Assembly: GCA_035620975.1 (NCBI GenBank)
Contig: DASPFV010000192.1
Location: 1 to 31,939, forward strand
Origin: DASPFV01 sp035620975
Lineage (GTDB): Bacteria > Acidobacteriota > Vicinamibacteria > Vicinamibacterales > 2-12-FULL-66-21
DNA length: 31,939 nucleotides
Direction of reading: 5' to 3'
Below the pieces are notes generated by a model. That model saw nothing but the letters and a program-made list of their open reading frames with translations. It ran no database searches and was not told where the DNA came from. Numbering within the stretch: the first letter of the stretch is position 1; every line of letters starts with the position of its first letter. Below are positions 15,937 to 24,677 of this stretch, piece after piece. A program made the translations under genes and the position numbers.

Positions 15937-18354
15937 CTACTCCCGAAGCATCTGTCCGGGATCGACCTGCATCCCCTTGCGGGCCGGCAGGTACGACGCG
16001 AGGAGCGACGCAATCAGCAGCAGCACGGCGACCGTCACGTACGTGACCGGGTCAGACGGCTCCGTTTCGTAGAGCAGGGACGACAGAACGCGCGTCGACA
16101 GCAGCGCGAGGATGGCGCCGGCCCCGATCCCCACGGCCCCGATGCCCAGGCCGCCCCGAAGCACGAGATCCCTGATGTCGGCTGGCCGTGCTCCGAGCGC
16201 CTGGCGGACGCCGAACTCGCGCGAGCGCTGGACGACAGCCTGCGCCATCATCCCGTAGGTTCCCACGATGGCCAGGAACACGGCCGACAGCCCGAAGGCC
16301 ACACAGAGGCTGACCGCGAACCGGCGGCCGGCGAAGGCAGCACTGGCCACGTCATCGAGCGTGCGGACGTTCGCGAGCGGCAGCGCCGGATCGAGGCGGC
16401 GGAGGACTTCCTGGAGGGAGGCCGCAACCGCGGCCGTGTCGCCAGCCGTCCGCACGGCGAGGATCATGTCGCCGCCGACGGCCTGCTGCGCGGCCGGGAA
16501 GAAGAGCGCGGGCTGTGCGGCCCGATCCCAGGGGGCGTCCTTCACGTCGCCCACCACGCCCGCGATTCGCCGCTCGCCGCCCCAGAGCGCGAGCCGCGCG
16601 CCCACCGACTCTTGCGCCGACCCGAAATAGCGGGTCGCCAGCGCCGCGTTGACGACCACGACCAGCGGTCGATCCGCCGTGTCCCCGTCGTCGATATCAC
16701 GGCCGGCTTCGATCGGGATCGAGAGGGCGCGGAAGAACCCCGGCGTCGCGGCATGATAGCGGGCCTCGGGTCCCTCGTTCTCCGGAAACGTCCGGCCGGC
16801 AATCGCGAAGCCGGTGTTCTCGTCGTAGCCAGTCCAGGGCAGCGCCGAGCCGAGCCCGGCGGCCCCGACGCCCGGCAGGGCGGACACCTCCGAGATGAGT
16901 CGTCTGTAGAACGCCACCGCCGCTCCGTCGTCGTAGCGGGCCTGGGGCAGGTTCACCACGGCTGTGAGCACGCCCGCGGCCCTGAATCCGGCCTGGCTCT
17001 GCAGCAGGTTCACGAAGCTGCGCAGCAGCAGCCCGGCCGTCACGACCAGTACGAACGCGAGCGAGATCTGCGCCGCCACGAGCGATCGCCGCAGGTAAGG
17101 TGCGCCGGCGGTTCCACGCCCGGCTTCCTTCAGGTTCCAGATCAGATTTCGGCCGGGGATCCGCCAGATCGGCGCCACGCCGCAGAGCACGGCCGTTGCG
17201 GCGGTCGCGGCGACAGCGTAGAGAAGGATGGCCACGTCGAGGCGCACGGTGGAGAGGCGGGGCACGTCGGCCGGTCCGAAGGCGAGGATCCCCTGGATGA
17301 CGAGGGCGGCCAGCGCCAGGCCGGCCAGGCCGCCGCCGGCCGCGAGCACGACGCTTTCGGCCATCAGCTGCCGCGCGAGCCGGAACCGCGTCGCGCCGAG
17401 CGCCGCCCGCACGCCGATTTCCCGCGAGCGCGCCGCGCCCCGCCCGATGAGCAGCCCCGCGACGTTGGCGCACGCCAGGAGCAGGACGAGTTGCACGGAT
17501 CCGAGCAGGGCGACGATCATCGGCCGCGACCGTCCCGTCGTCTCCTCCCGCGCGTCGACCAGCCGTGCCGTCCACGGCGCATTGCTCTCCGGATGCCGCT
17601 CGGCGAGACGACGCGAGAGCTGCTTCATCTCCGCCTGGGCCTGCTCCAGCGTGACGTCCGGGCGGAGGCGCGCCACGACGTTGAGATAGTGCTGATAGCG
17701 ATCGGCCGGCCGGGGAACCGGCCTGATGCTGCGCGCCCACCAGGCATCGACCGGCTCCCCGTGGCCGTACGAGCGGTATCGGCTCCCGACGTGCCGGAAG
17801 CCGGCGGGCAGCACGCCCACGACCCGGAACGGCCGGCCCGAAAGCGTGAGCGCCCTCCCGAGGACCGACGGATCGCCATTGAACCGGCGCAACCAGAACT
17901 CGTGCCCGAGCACGACGACCGCCTCAGCTTCCGGCAGTTCGTCCGCGGCTCCGAGCTCGCGCCCGAGCATCGGTCGGCTGCCGAGCAGGGCGAAGAACCC
18001 GGCCGTGACGCGCATCGCACGGACGTGTTCCGCGCGGTCGCCGTCGTAGAGCTGGAGGTCGCTCCGTTCGTAGGCGGCGATGGCTTCGAAGGCCCGGGCG
18101 TCGCTGCGGTAATCGACGAAGTTGCCGGGCGCGACTGGGAATCGCGGCGTCTCCGCCGACTCTTCGAACACGCGCACGAGCCGGTCCGCATCCGGATACG
18201 GCAGCGGCGCGAGGAGGACGGCGTGCGCCACGCTGAACATGGCCACGTTGACGCCGATTCCGAGCGCGATCGTGAGCACGGCCACGACGGCGAAACCCGG
18301 CGAGCGGCCGATCAGCCGCAGAGCGTAGCGAAGGTCCCGCCAGAGAGAGGCCAC
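15937..18354 (-). CDS. ADOP-family permease 2 (MacB/FtsX-like)
   Basis: An 805-residue duplicated permease: start LRDLRYALRLIGRSPGFAVV-type helix, GIGVNVAMFSVAHAVLL, first periplasmic core, FtsX domain with ACANVAGLLIGRGAARSREIG, second core with FPENEGPEARYHAATPGFF, and a final FtsX domain ending PARKGMQVDPGQMLR. The start is GTG 18354, with GAGGTGA seven bases upstream, a good ribosome-binding site that supports this choice. It follows the ABC permease gene on the same strand by 111 bp, so it may be the third gene of an ABC ATPase-permease-ADOP run. That would give this orphan permease a nearby ATPase, but partnership is not shown. Confidence 0.93.
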   Translation of the reverse strand: MASLWRDLRYALRLIGRSPGFAVVAVLTIALGIGVNVAMFSVAHAVLLAPLPYPDADRLVRVFEESAETPRFPVAPGNFVDYRSDARAFEAIAAYERSDLQLYDGDRAEHVRAMRVTAGFFALLGSRPMLGRELGAADELPEAEAVVVLGHEFWLRRFNGDPSVLGRALTLSGRPFRVVGVLPAGFRHVGSRYRSYGHGEPVDAWWARSIRPVPRPADRYQHYLNVVARLRPDVTLEQAQAEMKQLSRRLAERHPESNAPWTARLVDAREETTGRSRPMIVALLGSVQLVLLLACANVAGLLIGRGAARSREIGVRAALGATRFRLARQLMAESVVLAAGGGLAGLALAALVIQGILAFGPADVPRLSTVRLDVAILLYAVAATAATAVLCGVAPIWRIPGRNLIWNLKEAGRGTAGAPYLRRSLVAAQISLAFVLVVTAGLLLRSFVNLLQSQAGFRAAGVLTAVVNLPQARYDDGAAVAFYRRLISEVSALPGVGAAGLGSALPWTGYDENTGFAIAGRTFPENEGPEARYHAATPGFFRALSIPIEAGRDIDDGDTADRPLVVVVNAALATRYFGSAQESVGARLALWGGERRIAGVVGDVKDAPWDRAAQPALFFPAAQQAVGGDMILAVRTAGDTAAVAASLQEVLRRLDPALPLANVRTLDDVASAAFAGRRFAVSLCVAFGLSAVFLAIVGTYGMMAQAVVQRSREFGVRQALGARPADIRDLVLRGGLGIGAVGIGAGAILALLSTRVLSSLLYETEPSDPVTYVTVAVLLLIASLLASYLPARKGMQVDPGQMLRE

Positions 18355-18465
18355 GTCGAGTCACCTCGTGGCTCAGACGACTGGCGGGAGCAGAAGGTTG
18401 GGAGCGCATGCTCGCGCCGACTCAGGCACGCTCGTCCCCGTCCCGGCGCACCCGGGCATCCAGAG

Positions 18466-20196
18466 TCACTTCGTGCGCTGCGCCGCGAGCCCTTCGCTCA
18501 GCCGGAAGCCCTGGAACAGCGCGTCGGGGTCCTCCTCCTCGAAAGTGAGGCCGGGCGCCTCTCGCGCGCGGCGCTGGCGCACGGCGCTCAGGACCGCAAT
18601 CGCGCCGCCGGAAGCGCCGACGAAAGCGACGAGCATCGCCGGGTTCGAGATCATCAGGAGCTCGAAGGCGGCGGTCGTGAAACAGAAGTTCGTGAAGGCG
18701 ATCAGGTAGAGCGGCCACCGGGTCCGCAGCCGCGCACGTCCCGGGTAGTAGGTGGCCGTGAAGGGCACTTTCTGCAGCGTGAGCAGGAGCACCTCCGAGA
18801 GGATCCAGGCCATGGCGGCACACACGACCGTATGGACGAGCGCGGGCCAGGGTCCCCACAGCACGAGGGCGTTGACGCCCGCGATTGCCGTGGCGGGCAG
18901 GGCGCCTCCCACGAGAAAGGCGTCGCGGACGCCCGTGCTCACGGCTCCGCGGTCCCCTGGCTCGAGCAGCCGCACGATCCAGTTCGCCTTCGGCTCGACC
19001 GGGATGGCGATCACGACCCTCATTCCGGCCAGCGTGAGGAATGCAAGGATGAACGGGGGAGAGAGGAGCGGCACGTCCGGCCGCGCGAAGCCCGCGAGAC
19101 CCTGGCGCAGGAGGACCGGGATCAGGCCGGAGACGACGAGCGCCAGCGCGACTCCCACGTACAGGGCCAGGAGCATCCCGTGCGTCCGGCTCCGGACGAG
19201 CGTCCGCAGCGTGAACGCGAAGGCAGCGCGTTCGATCGAGCGGCGGTGCCAGAAGATATCGGCGACGCGGCCGAAGACGCGGCCGATCACGCGCCCGGAG
19301 CGCCCTGTCGCTTCCCGTCCTTCGAGCGCGCGCCGCATCAATCGCCCGTGCGTGAGAATCATCAGTCCGGCCGCCAGCAGCGCGGCAGCAGCCGTGGCGA
19401 GGAGCGCCAGCACGGCAAACGGCCCGGAACCGGCGCCCTGACGGCCGCCCAGCACGTCGTACAGTCCGAGGAACCAGATCGAGGGGACGGCGCCCAGGTA
19501 CGGGTGGGCAGCGACGGCTGCGAGATCCGTGCGCACGAAAGCACCCATGCGCGGCAGGAAGAAGATCATCTGCAGCAGCACGACGAGGAAGACCGCCTGG
19601 AGGATCACCGACAACCGTTCGGCGATCCGGCGGCCCGCCACGTTGAGCAGGAGCCCCTGCGCGGTGAGCAGCGAAAAGAAGACGAACGCGCCTGCGCTGG
19701 CGGTCGCGATGAAGTGGGCCACGAGACCCAGCCCCGCGTTGCTGGCCGCGCCGTACGCCGCGATGAGCGGTCCGTACATCAGGGCCGGCACGGCATTCAC
19801 GCCGAGCACGAAGATACCGGCCAGCGCCGCCAGCGCGATGAGCCGGCCCGCAATCAGTTCCCGGGTACTGAGCGGGAGCGCCGCCAGGATGCGCGCGTCC
19901 CGGCGATCGGGGAACACGCCCTCCCAGATCACGAGCGCCACGAGCCCCATGGCTGTCATGGTGAGGGTGATGAAGAGCAGGCGATCGACGAGCAGCGCCT
20001 GCGTCAGGAGCTGTGGATCGCGGCTGATCTGCAGGTACTTGGCTGCGAAGCGCGCCGGCAGCAGCAGGCCTGGCGCCGCGAGCGCCACCAGGCTGCCGAT
20101 CACGAGCTGCGCCTGCGGAAGCCCCGGCGGCATGAGATCGCTTTCGAAGAAGCGCCCGAAGAAGGTGCGCGCCAGCAGCGCCGTCGTCCTCGACAT
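18466..20196 (-). CDS. ABC transporter membrane subunit
   Basis: A 576-residue integral membrane protein with roughly twelve hydrophobic segments and a cytoplasmic stretch near residues 285-320 (ALEGREATGRSGRVIGRVFG). It resembles the large permease subunits of ABC-2-like exporters that pair with a separate ATPase. I do not recognise a substrate-specific subfamily. The ATPase gene lies 86 bp upstream on the same strand. ATG 20196 starts MSRTTALLARTFFGRFF, a plausible amphipathic leader before the first helix. The C-terminus is charged (FEEEDPDALFQGFRLSEGL) and likely cytoplasmic. Confidence 0.82.
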   Translation of the reverse strand: MSRTTALLARTFFGRFFESDLMPPGLPQAQLVIGSLVALAAPGLLLPARFAAKYLQISRDPQLLTQALLVDRLLFITLTMTAMGLVALVIWEGVFPDRRDARILAALPLSTRELIAGRLIALAALAGIFVLGVNAVPALMYGPLIAAYGAASNAGLGLVAHFIATASAGAFVFFSLLTAQGLLLNVAGRRIAERLSVILQAVFLVVLLQMIFFLPRMGAFVRTDLAAVAAHPYLGAVPSIWFLGLYDVLGGRQGAGSGPFAVLALLATAAAALLAAGLMILTHGRLMRRALEGREATGRSGRVIGRVFGRVADIFWHRRSIERAAFAFTLRTLVRSRTHGMLLALYVGVALALVVSGLIPVLLRQGLAGFARPDVPLLSPPFILAFLTLAGMRVVIAIPVEPKANWIVRLLEPGDRGAVSTGVRDAFLVGGALPATAIAGVNALVLWGPWPALVHTVVCAAMAWILSEVLLLTLQKVPFTATYYPGRARLRTRWPLYLIAFTNFCFTTAAFELLMISNPAMLVAFVGASGGAIAVLSAVRQRRAREAPGLTFEEEDPDALFQGFRLSEGLAAQRTK

Positions 20197-20282
20197 GGCG
20201 GACTCACACGCAGCGTTCGGCCGTAATCATCGCGTCAGCTCGCGCGGACCGCCGGCTGCCTGCCGCGGGCCCGGAGTCCGAA

Positions 20283-21047
20283 TCACAGCCTCATCGTCCG
20301 CACCAGATCCCGCGCGACCGCGTCGATATCGGTTTCGATCACCAGCCGGCGGAAGACCTGCTCGAGCGACGGAAGCGCCATGAGTCCGCGCAACCTGTCG
20401 ACCGAGTCGTGCGCGACGACGCGGCCCTCGTGCAGGATGAGCACGTCGGTCGCGGCGCGCTCCACGGCCTCGAGCACGTGCGAGCTGTAGACGATCATCC
20501 GGCCTTCCGCCGCCAGCGTCTGGACCAGGCTGCGCAGCACCAGCGTGGTCGTGACGTCCAGGCCCGAGTTGGGTTCGTCGAGGATGACGATCTCCGGATC
20601 GTGGAGCAGCGCGGCCGCAATCAGGATCTTCTGGCGCATGCCCTTCGAGTACGCCGACATCGGGGCGTGCACGTCGTCCTGCAGGTTGAACAGCGTGAGG
20701 AACCCGTCGATCCGATCGCGGAGGCGCCGCGGCGGCAGGGAGCGGAGGTTGCCGACGAGGCTCAGGTACTCGGGGCCGGTCAGGTAGGAGTAGAGGACCG
20801 CTTCTTCGGGCACGTAGCCGATGCGGGCCTTGTAGCCGATGAGGTCGTCGCGGATGTCCTCGCCGTTGAAGCGCACCGTTCCGCCCGAAGGCTCGAGCAG
20901 CCCGGCGAGGATGGAGACCGTCGTGGACTTGCCCGACCCGTTCGGGCCCAGGAGCCCCAGGACTCCGCCAGGCTGCAGCTCGAAGCTGAGATCGCGAACC
21001 GCCGGCACGGCGGAGTAGTACTTCGTGAGCCCCTGCGCTTCGAGCAT
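20283..21047 (-). CDS. ABC transporter ATP-binding protein
   Basis: A 254-residue ATPase of the ABC-2 exporter type. Walker A is GPNGSGKST (about residues 34-42), the signature is YSKGMRQK in place of LSGGQ, Walker B is IVILDEPNSGLD, and the switch His is in YSSHVLEAVE. I chose ATG 21047 (MLEAQGLTKYY), because families of this kind begin directly with this strand. The frame is also open to a GTG at 21071, but that GTG overlaps the arm of an inverted repeat. The permease gene follows 86 bp downstream; together they form the ABC transporter. Confidence 0.92.
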   Translation of the reverse strand: MLEAQGLTKYYSAVPAVRDLSFELQPGGVLGLLGPNGSGKSTTVSILAGLLEPSGGTVRFNGEDIRDDLIGYKARIGYVPEEAVLYSYLTGPEYLSLVGNLRSLPPRRLRDRIDGFLTLFNLQDDVHAPMSAYSKGMRQKILIAAALLHDPEIVILDEPNSGLDVTTTLVLRSLVQTLAAEGRMIVYSSHVLEAVERAATDVLILHEGRVVAHDSVDRLRGLMALPSLEQVFRRLVIETDIDAVARDLVRTMRL

Positions 21048-21061
21048 GCGGTAGTGAGACA

Positions 21062-21093
21062 CCGTCCCCACAGAAAAGTGCCATCGGGGACGG
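21062..21093. repeat. GTCCCC-type inverted repeat, REP-like
   Basis: CCGTCCCC at 21062-21069 and GGGGACGG at 21086-21093 form a perfect 8-bp inverted repeat with a 16-base spacer, followed by CCCCTTT. It lies in the 92-bp divergent gap between the ABC ATPase and the small membrane protein, where it could affect transcription of either. The form resembles REP-like GTCCCC elements I recall from other GC-rich genomes, but this is from memory. A weak TAGAAT (21125-21130) is also present just before the 21140 start. Confidence 0.5.
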
Positions 21094-21139
21094 CCCCTTT
21101 CCCTTGCCCGGACGGTCCTGCAGGTAGAATGGCCCGGGT

Positions 21140-21601
21140 ATGTACACGACAGTCCTGCTGCTGCACTCCTGGCTCCGCTGGCTGGTCCTGGTGCTGGCGC
21201 TGCTCGTCATCGCGCGCGGATTGTCCGGCTGGAACGGGCGTCGCCTCTGGACGGCGGCCGACAACAGGGCAGCTTTCTGGATGGTGACCCTGCTCGACGT
21301 GCAGATGCTGATCGGCCTGCTGCTGTACTTCGCCCTGAGCCCTGTCACGATGGCTGCGCTCCAGGATTTCGGCGGGGCGATGGGCAGCTCCGGCCTGCGC
21401 TACTGGGCAGTCGAGCACCCCTTCGGGATGATCGTCGCGATTGCGCTCGCCCATATCGGCCGCGCGCGCATGCGTCGGACCCGCGACGAACAGCGGCGTC
21501 ACCGTCTCGCCGTCGTGTTCTTCGGCCTCGCCCTCGTCGCGATCCTCGTGTCGATCCCGTGGCCGGGCCTGCCGAACGCCAGACCTTTGATTCGGTGGTG
21601 A
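21140..21601 (+). CDS. Small membrane protein, four helices with conserved histidines
   Basis: A 153-residue protein with hydrophobic segments at about 5-25, 45-65, 90-108 and 120-140. Histidines lie at helix edges: His9 (LLLHSWLRW), His93 (VEHPFGM) and His105 (ALAHIGRAR). This arrangement resembles small cytochrome-b-like membrane proteins, but haem binding is inferred only from the spacing of the histidines. Its stop is three bases before the S9 peptidase start, so the two are almost certainly co-translated. I do not know of a functional link between such a protein and an S9 peptidase. Confidence 0.78.
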   Translation: MYTTVLLLHSWLRWLVLVLALLVIARGLSGWNGRRLWTAADNRAAFWMVTLLDVQMLIGLLLYFALSPVTMAALQDFGGAMGSSGLRYWAVEHPFGMIVAIALAHIGRARMRRTRDEQRRHRLAVVFFGLALVAILVSIPWPGLPNARPLIRW

Positions 21602-21604
21602 ACC

Positions 21605-23674
21605 ATGACCCGCAGTGAGCTGTGCCTGGGCGTGGCCCTCGTCTCCGCGACGTGCACGTTGTTCGGCGCAGTCTCAGCGCCTGCCGGGCGCGGCATGACG
21701 ATCGAGGACCTGTTGACGGCCGTCCGCGTCTCGGACCCGCAGCTGTCGCCGGACGGCCGCACCGTGGTGTTCGTCCGCACGACGACCGACCTGTCCAGCG
21801 GCCGCCGGAACGCCGACATCTGGTCGGTTCCGGCTGACGGATCCGCCGGACCGGAGGAGATCATCGCGAACGACCGGAACGACACGACCCCGCGGTTCTC
21901 GCCCGACGGCCGGCGGCTCGCGTTCATCTCCGCCCGGGACGGCACGCCGCAGGTCTACATCGCCGATGCCGATGGCGACGATGGGAAGCAGATCACGGAC
22001 CTGGCGATGGGCGTGCAGCCGCCGGTCGTGTTCTCACCCGACGGCACGAAGCTCGCCTTCGTGTCGGACGTCTATCCCGAGTGCAGCGACGAGGACTGCA
22101 ACAGGAAGAAGAAGGAGCAGATCGAGCGGGATCCGGTCAAGATGCGGCGGATCACCCGGCTCCTGTACCGGCACTGGGACGAATGGCGCGAGCAGGTGCG
22201 GCATCACGTGTTCGTCGCCGACATCGACAGCGGCCGCGCGACGGACGTCACGCCCGGCGACTTCGATTCGCCCCCGGTGCGGCAGGAGGATGCGGCGATC
22301 GCGTTCTCGACCGATGGCCGCGAGATCGCGTTCGTGTCGAATCGCGAAGGTCCTGACCGCGAGGCGTGGACGACCAACCACGACGTCTGGATCGTGCCGG
22401 CTGCCGGGGGCACGGCTCGCCGCCTGACCACGAGCCCGGCCGCGGACGTTCAGCCGGTCTTCTCTCCCGACGGCCGGACTCTGTACGTCAGGAGCCAGCG
22501 CCGGGCCGGCTTCGAGTCGGATCGCTGGTATCTCGATGCGTGGGATCTGAAGACGGGCGTGCGCCGCACGCTCTTCACCACGCCGGACCTGTCGGTCGGC
22601 GATTTCGCCGTCTCGCGGGACGGGACGTCGATCTGGTTCACCGCCAGCCAGGACGGGCGCGAAAACCTCTTCGTCGTGCCCGCTGCGGGCGGCGTCCCTC
22701 AGCGTGTGCTGCAGGGCGGTGCTATCTCCGCTGCGCGGCCAGCCGAAGGGTTCGTGGTGTTCTCCAGGTCCACCCTGACGGCGCCGGCCGAGATTTTTCG
22801 AGCGCGGGTCGATGGCACCGGGGTCCTTCCGCTCACGCGCGAGAACGCCGGGTGGCTGAAGGAGGTCAACTTCTCCGAACCGCGCAGCCTGTCGGTGAGC
22901 GGAGCCGGCGGCGCGCGCGTGCAGTACTGGTTGATCACCCCACCCGGGTTCTCACCCGATCGAAAGTATCCCGTCGTCTTCCTCATTCACGGCGGGCCCC
23001 AGGGGGCCTGGGAGGATGCGTGGTCGTACCGGTGGAATCCGTCGCTCTGGGCCGCCCAGGGCTGGATCGTCGTCGCGCCGAACCCGCGTGGCTCCACCGG
23101 GTTCGGTCAGACCTTCGTCGACGAGATCTCGCGCGACTGGGCCGGCAGGGTGATGACGGATCTGGACGCGGTCTTCGACGCCGTGTCGAAGGAGCCCTTC
23201 GCCGACGCGTCCCGGATGGGCATCGCGGGGGCGAGCTACGGCGGCTACGCGGTGAACTGGATCATCGGCCACACCCAGCGGTTCAGGGCTGCGGTGACCC
23301 ACGACGGCGTGTTCAACCTGGAGTCGATGAGCCTCTCGACGGAGGAGCTGTGGTTCCCCGAGTGGGAATTCGGCGGGCCGCCGTGGGAACCGGCGGCGCG
23401 CGCCCAGTACGCGAAGTGGTCGCCGCACCTCTTCGCTCACAACATCAAGACGCCCACCCTCATCATCACCAACGAGCTGGACTTCCGCGTCCCGGTGGAT
23501 CAGGGGCTGCAGATGTTCACGGCGCTGCGGAGGAACGGGGTGCCGGCCGAGATGCTCGTGTTCCCCGACGAGGGGCACTGGGTGCTGAAGCCGCTGAACA
23601 GCCGGGCGTGGCACGAGGCCGTGTTCGGCTGGCTGCAGAAACACGTCTCGTCCTCCGGCACGGCCAGCCAGTAA
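21605..23674 (+). CDS. S9-family serine peptidase (prolyl oligopeptidase type)
   Basis: A 689-residue peptidase with an N-terminal hydrophobic signal (about residues 6-28), suggesting export. Residues 35-420 form a beta-propeller with repeated SPDG motifs (PD40/WD-like). The alpha/beta-hydrolase domain follows, with catalytic Ser544 in GASYGGY, Asp626 in NELDFRVP and His658 in DEGHWV; the HGGPQG stretch is the oxyanion region. It most resembles the S9C acylaminoacyl/dipeptidyl peptidase 5 group, which trims short peptides. It is translated directly after the small membrane protein and converges on the DUF4097 gene. Confidence 0.93.
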   Translation: MTRSELCLGVALVSATCTLFGAVSAPAGRGMTIEDLLTAVRVSDPQLSPDGRTVVFVRTTTDLSSGRRNADIWSVPADGSAGPEEIIANDRNDTTPRFSPDGRRLAFISARDGTPQVYIADADGDDGKQITDLAMGVQPPVVFSPDGTKLAFVSDVYPECSDEDCNRKKKEQIERDPVKMRRITRLLYRHWDEWREQVRHHVFVADIDSGRATDVTPGDFDSPPVRQEDAAIAFSTDGREIAFVSNREGPDREAWTTNHDVWIVPAAGGTARRLTTSPAADVQPVFSPDGRTLYVRSQRRAGFESDRWYLDAWDLKTGVRRTLFTTPDLSVGDFAVSRDGTSIWFTASQDGRENLFVVPAAGGVPQRVLQGGAISAARPAEGFVVFSRSTLTAPAEIFRARVDGTGVLPLTRENAGWLKEVNFSEPRSLSVSGAGGARVQYWLITPPGFSPDRKYPVVFLIHGGPQGAWEDAWSYRWNPSLWAAQGWIVVAPNPRGSTGFGQTFVDEISRDWAGRVMTDLDAVFDAVSKEPFADASRMGIAGASYGGYAVNWIIGHTQRFRAAVTHDGVFNLESMSLSTEELWFPEWEFGGPPWEPAARAQYAKWSPHLFAHNIKTPTLIITNELDFRVPVDQGLQMFTALRRNGVPAEMLVFPDEGHWVLKPLNSRAWHEAVFGWLQKHVSSSGTASQ

Positions 23675-23717
23675 GGCGCCCGCCGGATTTCGATCGCGCT
23701 CGACGGTCGACCGGCTG

Positions 23718-24533
23718 CTACCTTCTCGAGACGCGCACGCCGCCGTTGTTCGTCCGTACACGGATGAGCGGGCCGCCCGAGCCGAGATCCACCTTGAGCT
23801 CCCGGTCCATCCGTCCCTGCACGGTCACCGGGAAGTCGATGTTGAACCCGCCGTTCACGGTTCCCGTCTCGAGCCGCGCCGAGTAGCCGTCAGGGATCCG
23901 CAGCCGGACGCCCCCGTTGCTGGTCTCGACGTCGAGGCCGTTCCCGTTCCACGTCGGGCCGTCGAGGTCCACGTCCACCCCGCCGTTGCTGGTGCGTCCC
24001 CGCACGTCGCCTGCCAGGCCGCTCAGTTTCACGCCGCCGTTCACCGTCCGGAACTCGAGGCGGCCTTCCACGTCACGGATGTTGATTCCGCCGTTGGTGG
24101 TGTTCAGCGAGAGCGAGCTCTGCGGCGGTACGGCCAGGTCGTAGCTGACGTGCCAGGACTCGCGGCGCGGCAGCGACGTGGGACCCTCGGCATGGATCCT
24201 CTCTGCGCTCGATTCGACGCGGACGGCGTCCAGGATCTCGCGGGCACGCTGTTCGGTCTCGGCGGTCGCGACGATCCTGGCGCGCACCAGGACATCCCCC
24301 CGCGGACTGCCGGCCACGGTGATTCCGCCGTTCGGGGCCGCATCGACCGTCAGCATCCCGGCGCCTGGCATCACGGTCAGTTCGCGCACCTCGCACGCGC
24401 CTTCACGGTCGCTGCCCCATCGCTCGCGCGCGCACCAGTCGTCCTGCGCCTGTCCGGCAGCTGTCGGCCCGGCCAGCGCCACCGCGGCGACCAGCGCCGC
24501 CAGAAAAGCACGAATCGTTCGGGTCTGCTTCAT
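23718..24533 (-). CDS. Secreted DUF4097-type beta-repeat protein
   Basis: A 271-residue protein with a signal peptide (MKQTRTIRAFLAALVAAVALA, cleaved near residue 28), then a short Cys-containing head (DDWCARERWG...GACEVRE) and a right-handed beta-type repeat region. Seven NGG[IVF] turns can be seen from about residue 70 to the end, which is the DUF4097 signature. The two Cys could form a disulphide in the periplasm. The function of the family is unknown; it is often encoded near membrane-stress or signalling genes. GGGGGA just upstream of ATG 24533 supports the start. A 144-bp divergent gap separates it from ADOP permease 3. Confidence 0.85.
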   Translation of the reverse strand: MKQTRTIRAFLAALVAAVALAGPTAAGQAQDDWCARERWGSDREGACEVRELTVMPGAGMLTVDAAPNGGITVAGSPRGDVLVRARIVATAETEQRAREILDAVRVESSAERIHAEGPTSLPRRESWHVSYDLAVPPQSSLSLNTTNGGINIRDVEGRLEFRTVNGGVKLSGLAGDVRGRTSNGGVDVDLDGPTWNGNGLDVETSNGGVRLRIPDGYSARLETGTVNGGFNIDFPVTVQGRMDRELKVDLGSGGPLIRVRTNNGGVRVSRR

Positions 24534-24677
24534 TGGTAGGTCCCCCGGCCCTTTGACGGAACCAGCCGCCCTCGCGTTGACCTGGGTTGCCCGTCTCCCG
24601 ATTCCCCTCCCACCGCGCCCCTCCCGTTTCCCATTTCCCGAGGGGAACCCCGTGCCTTCGACGCCGTCTAAGTCCGC

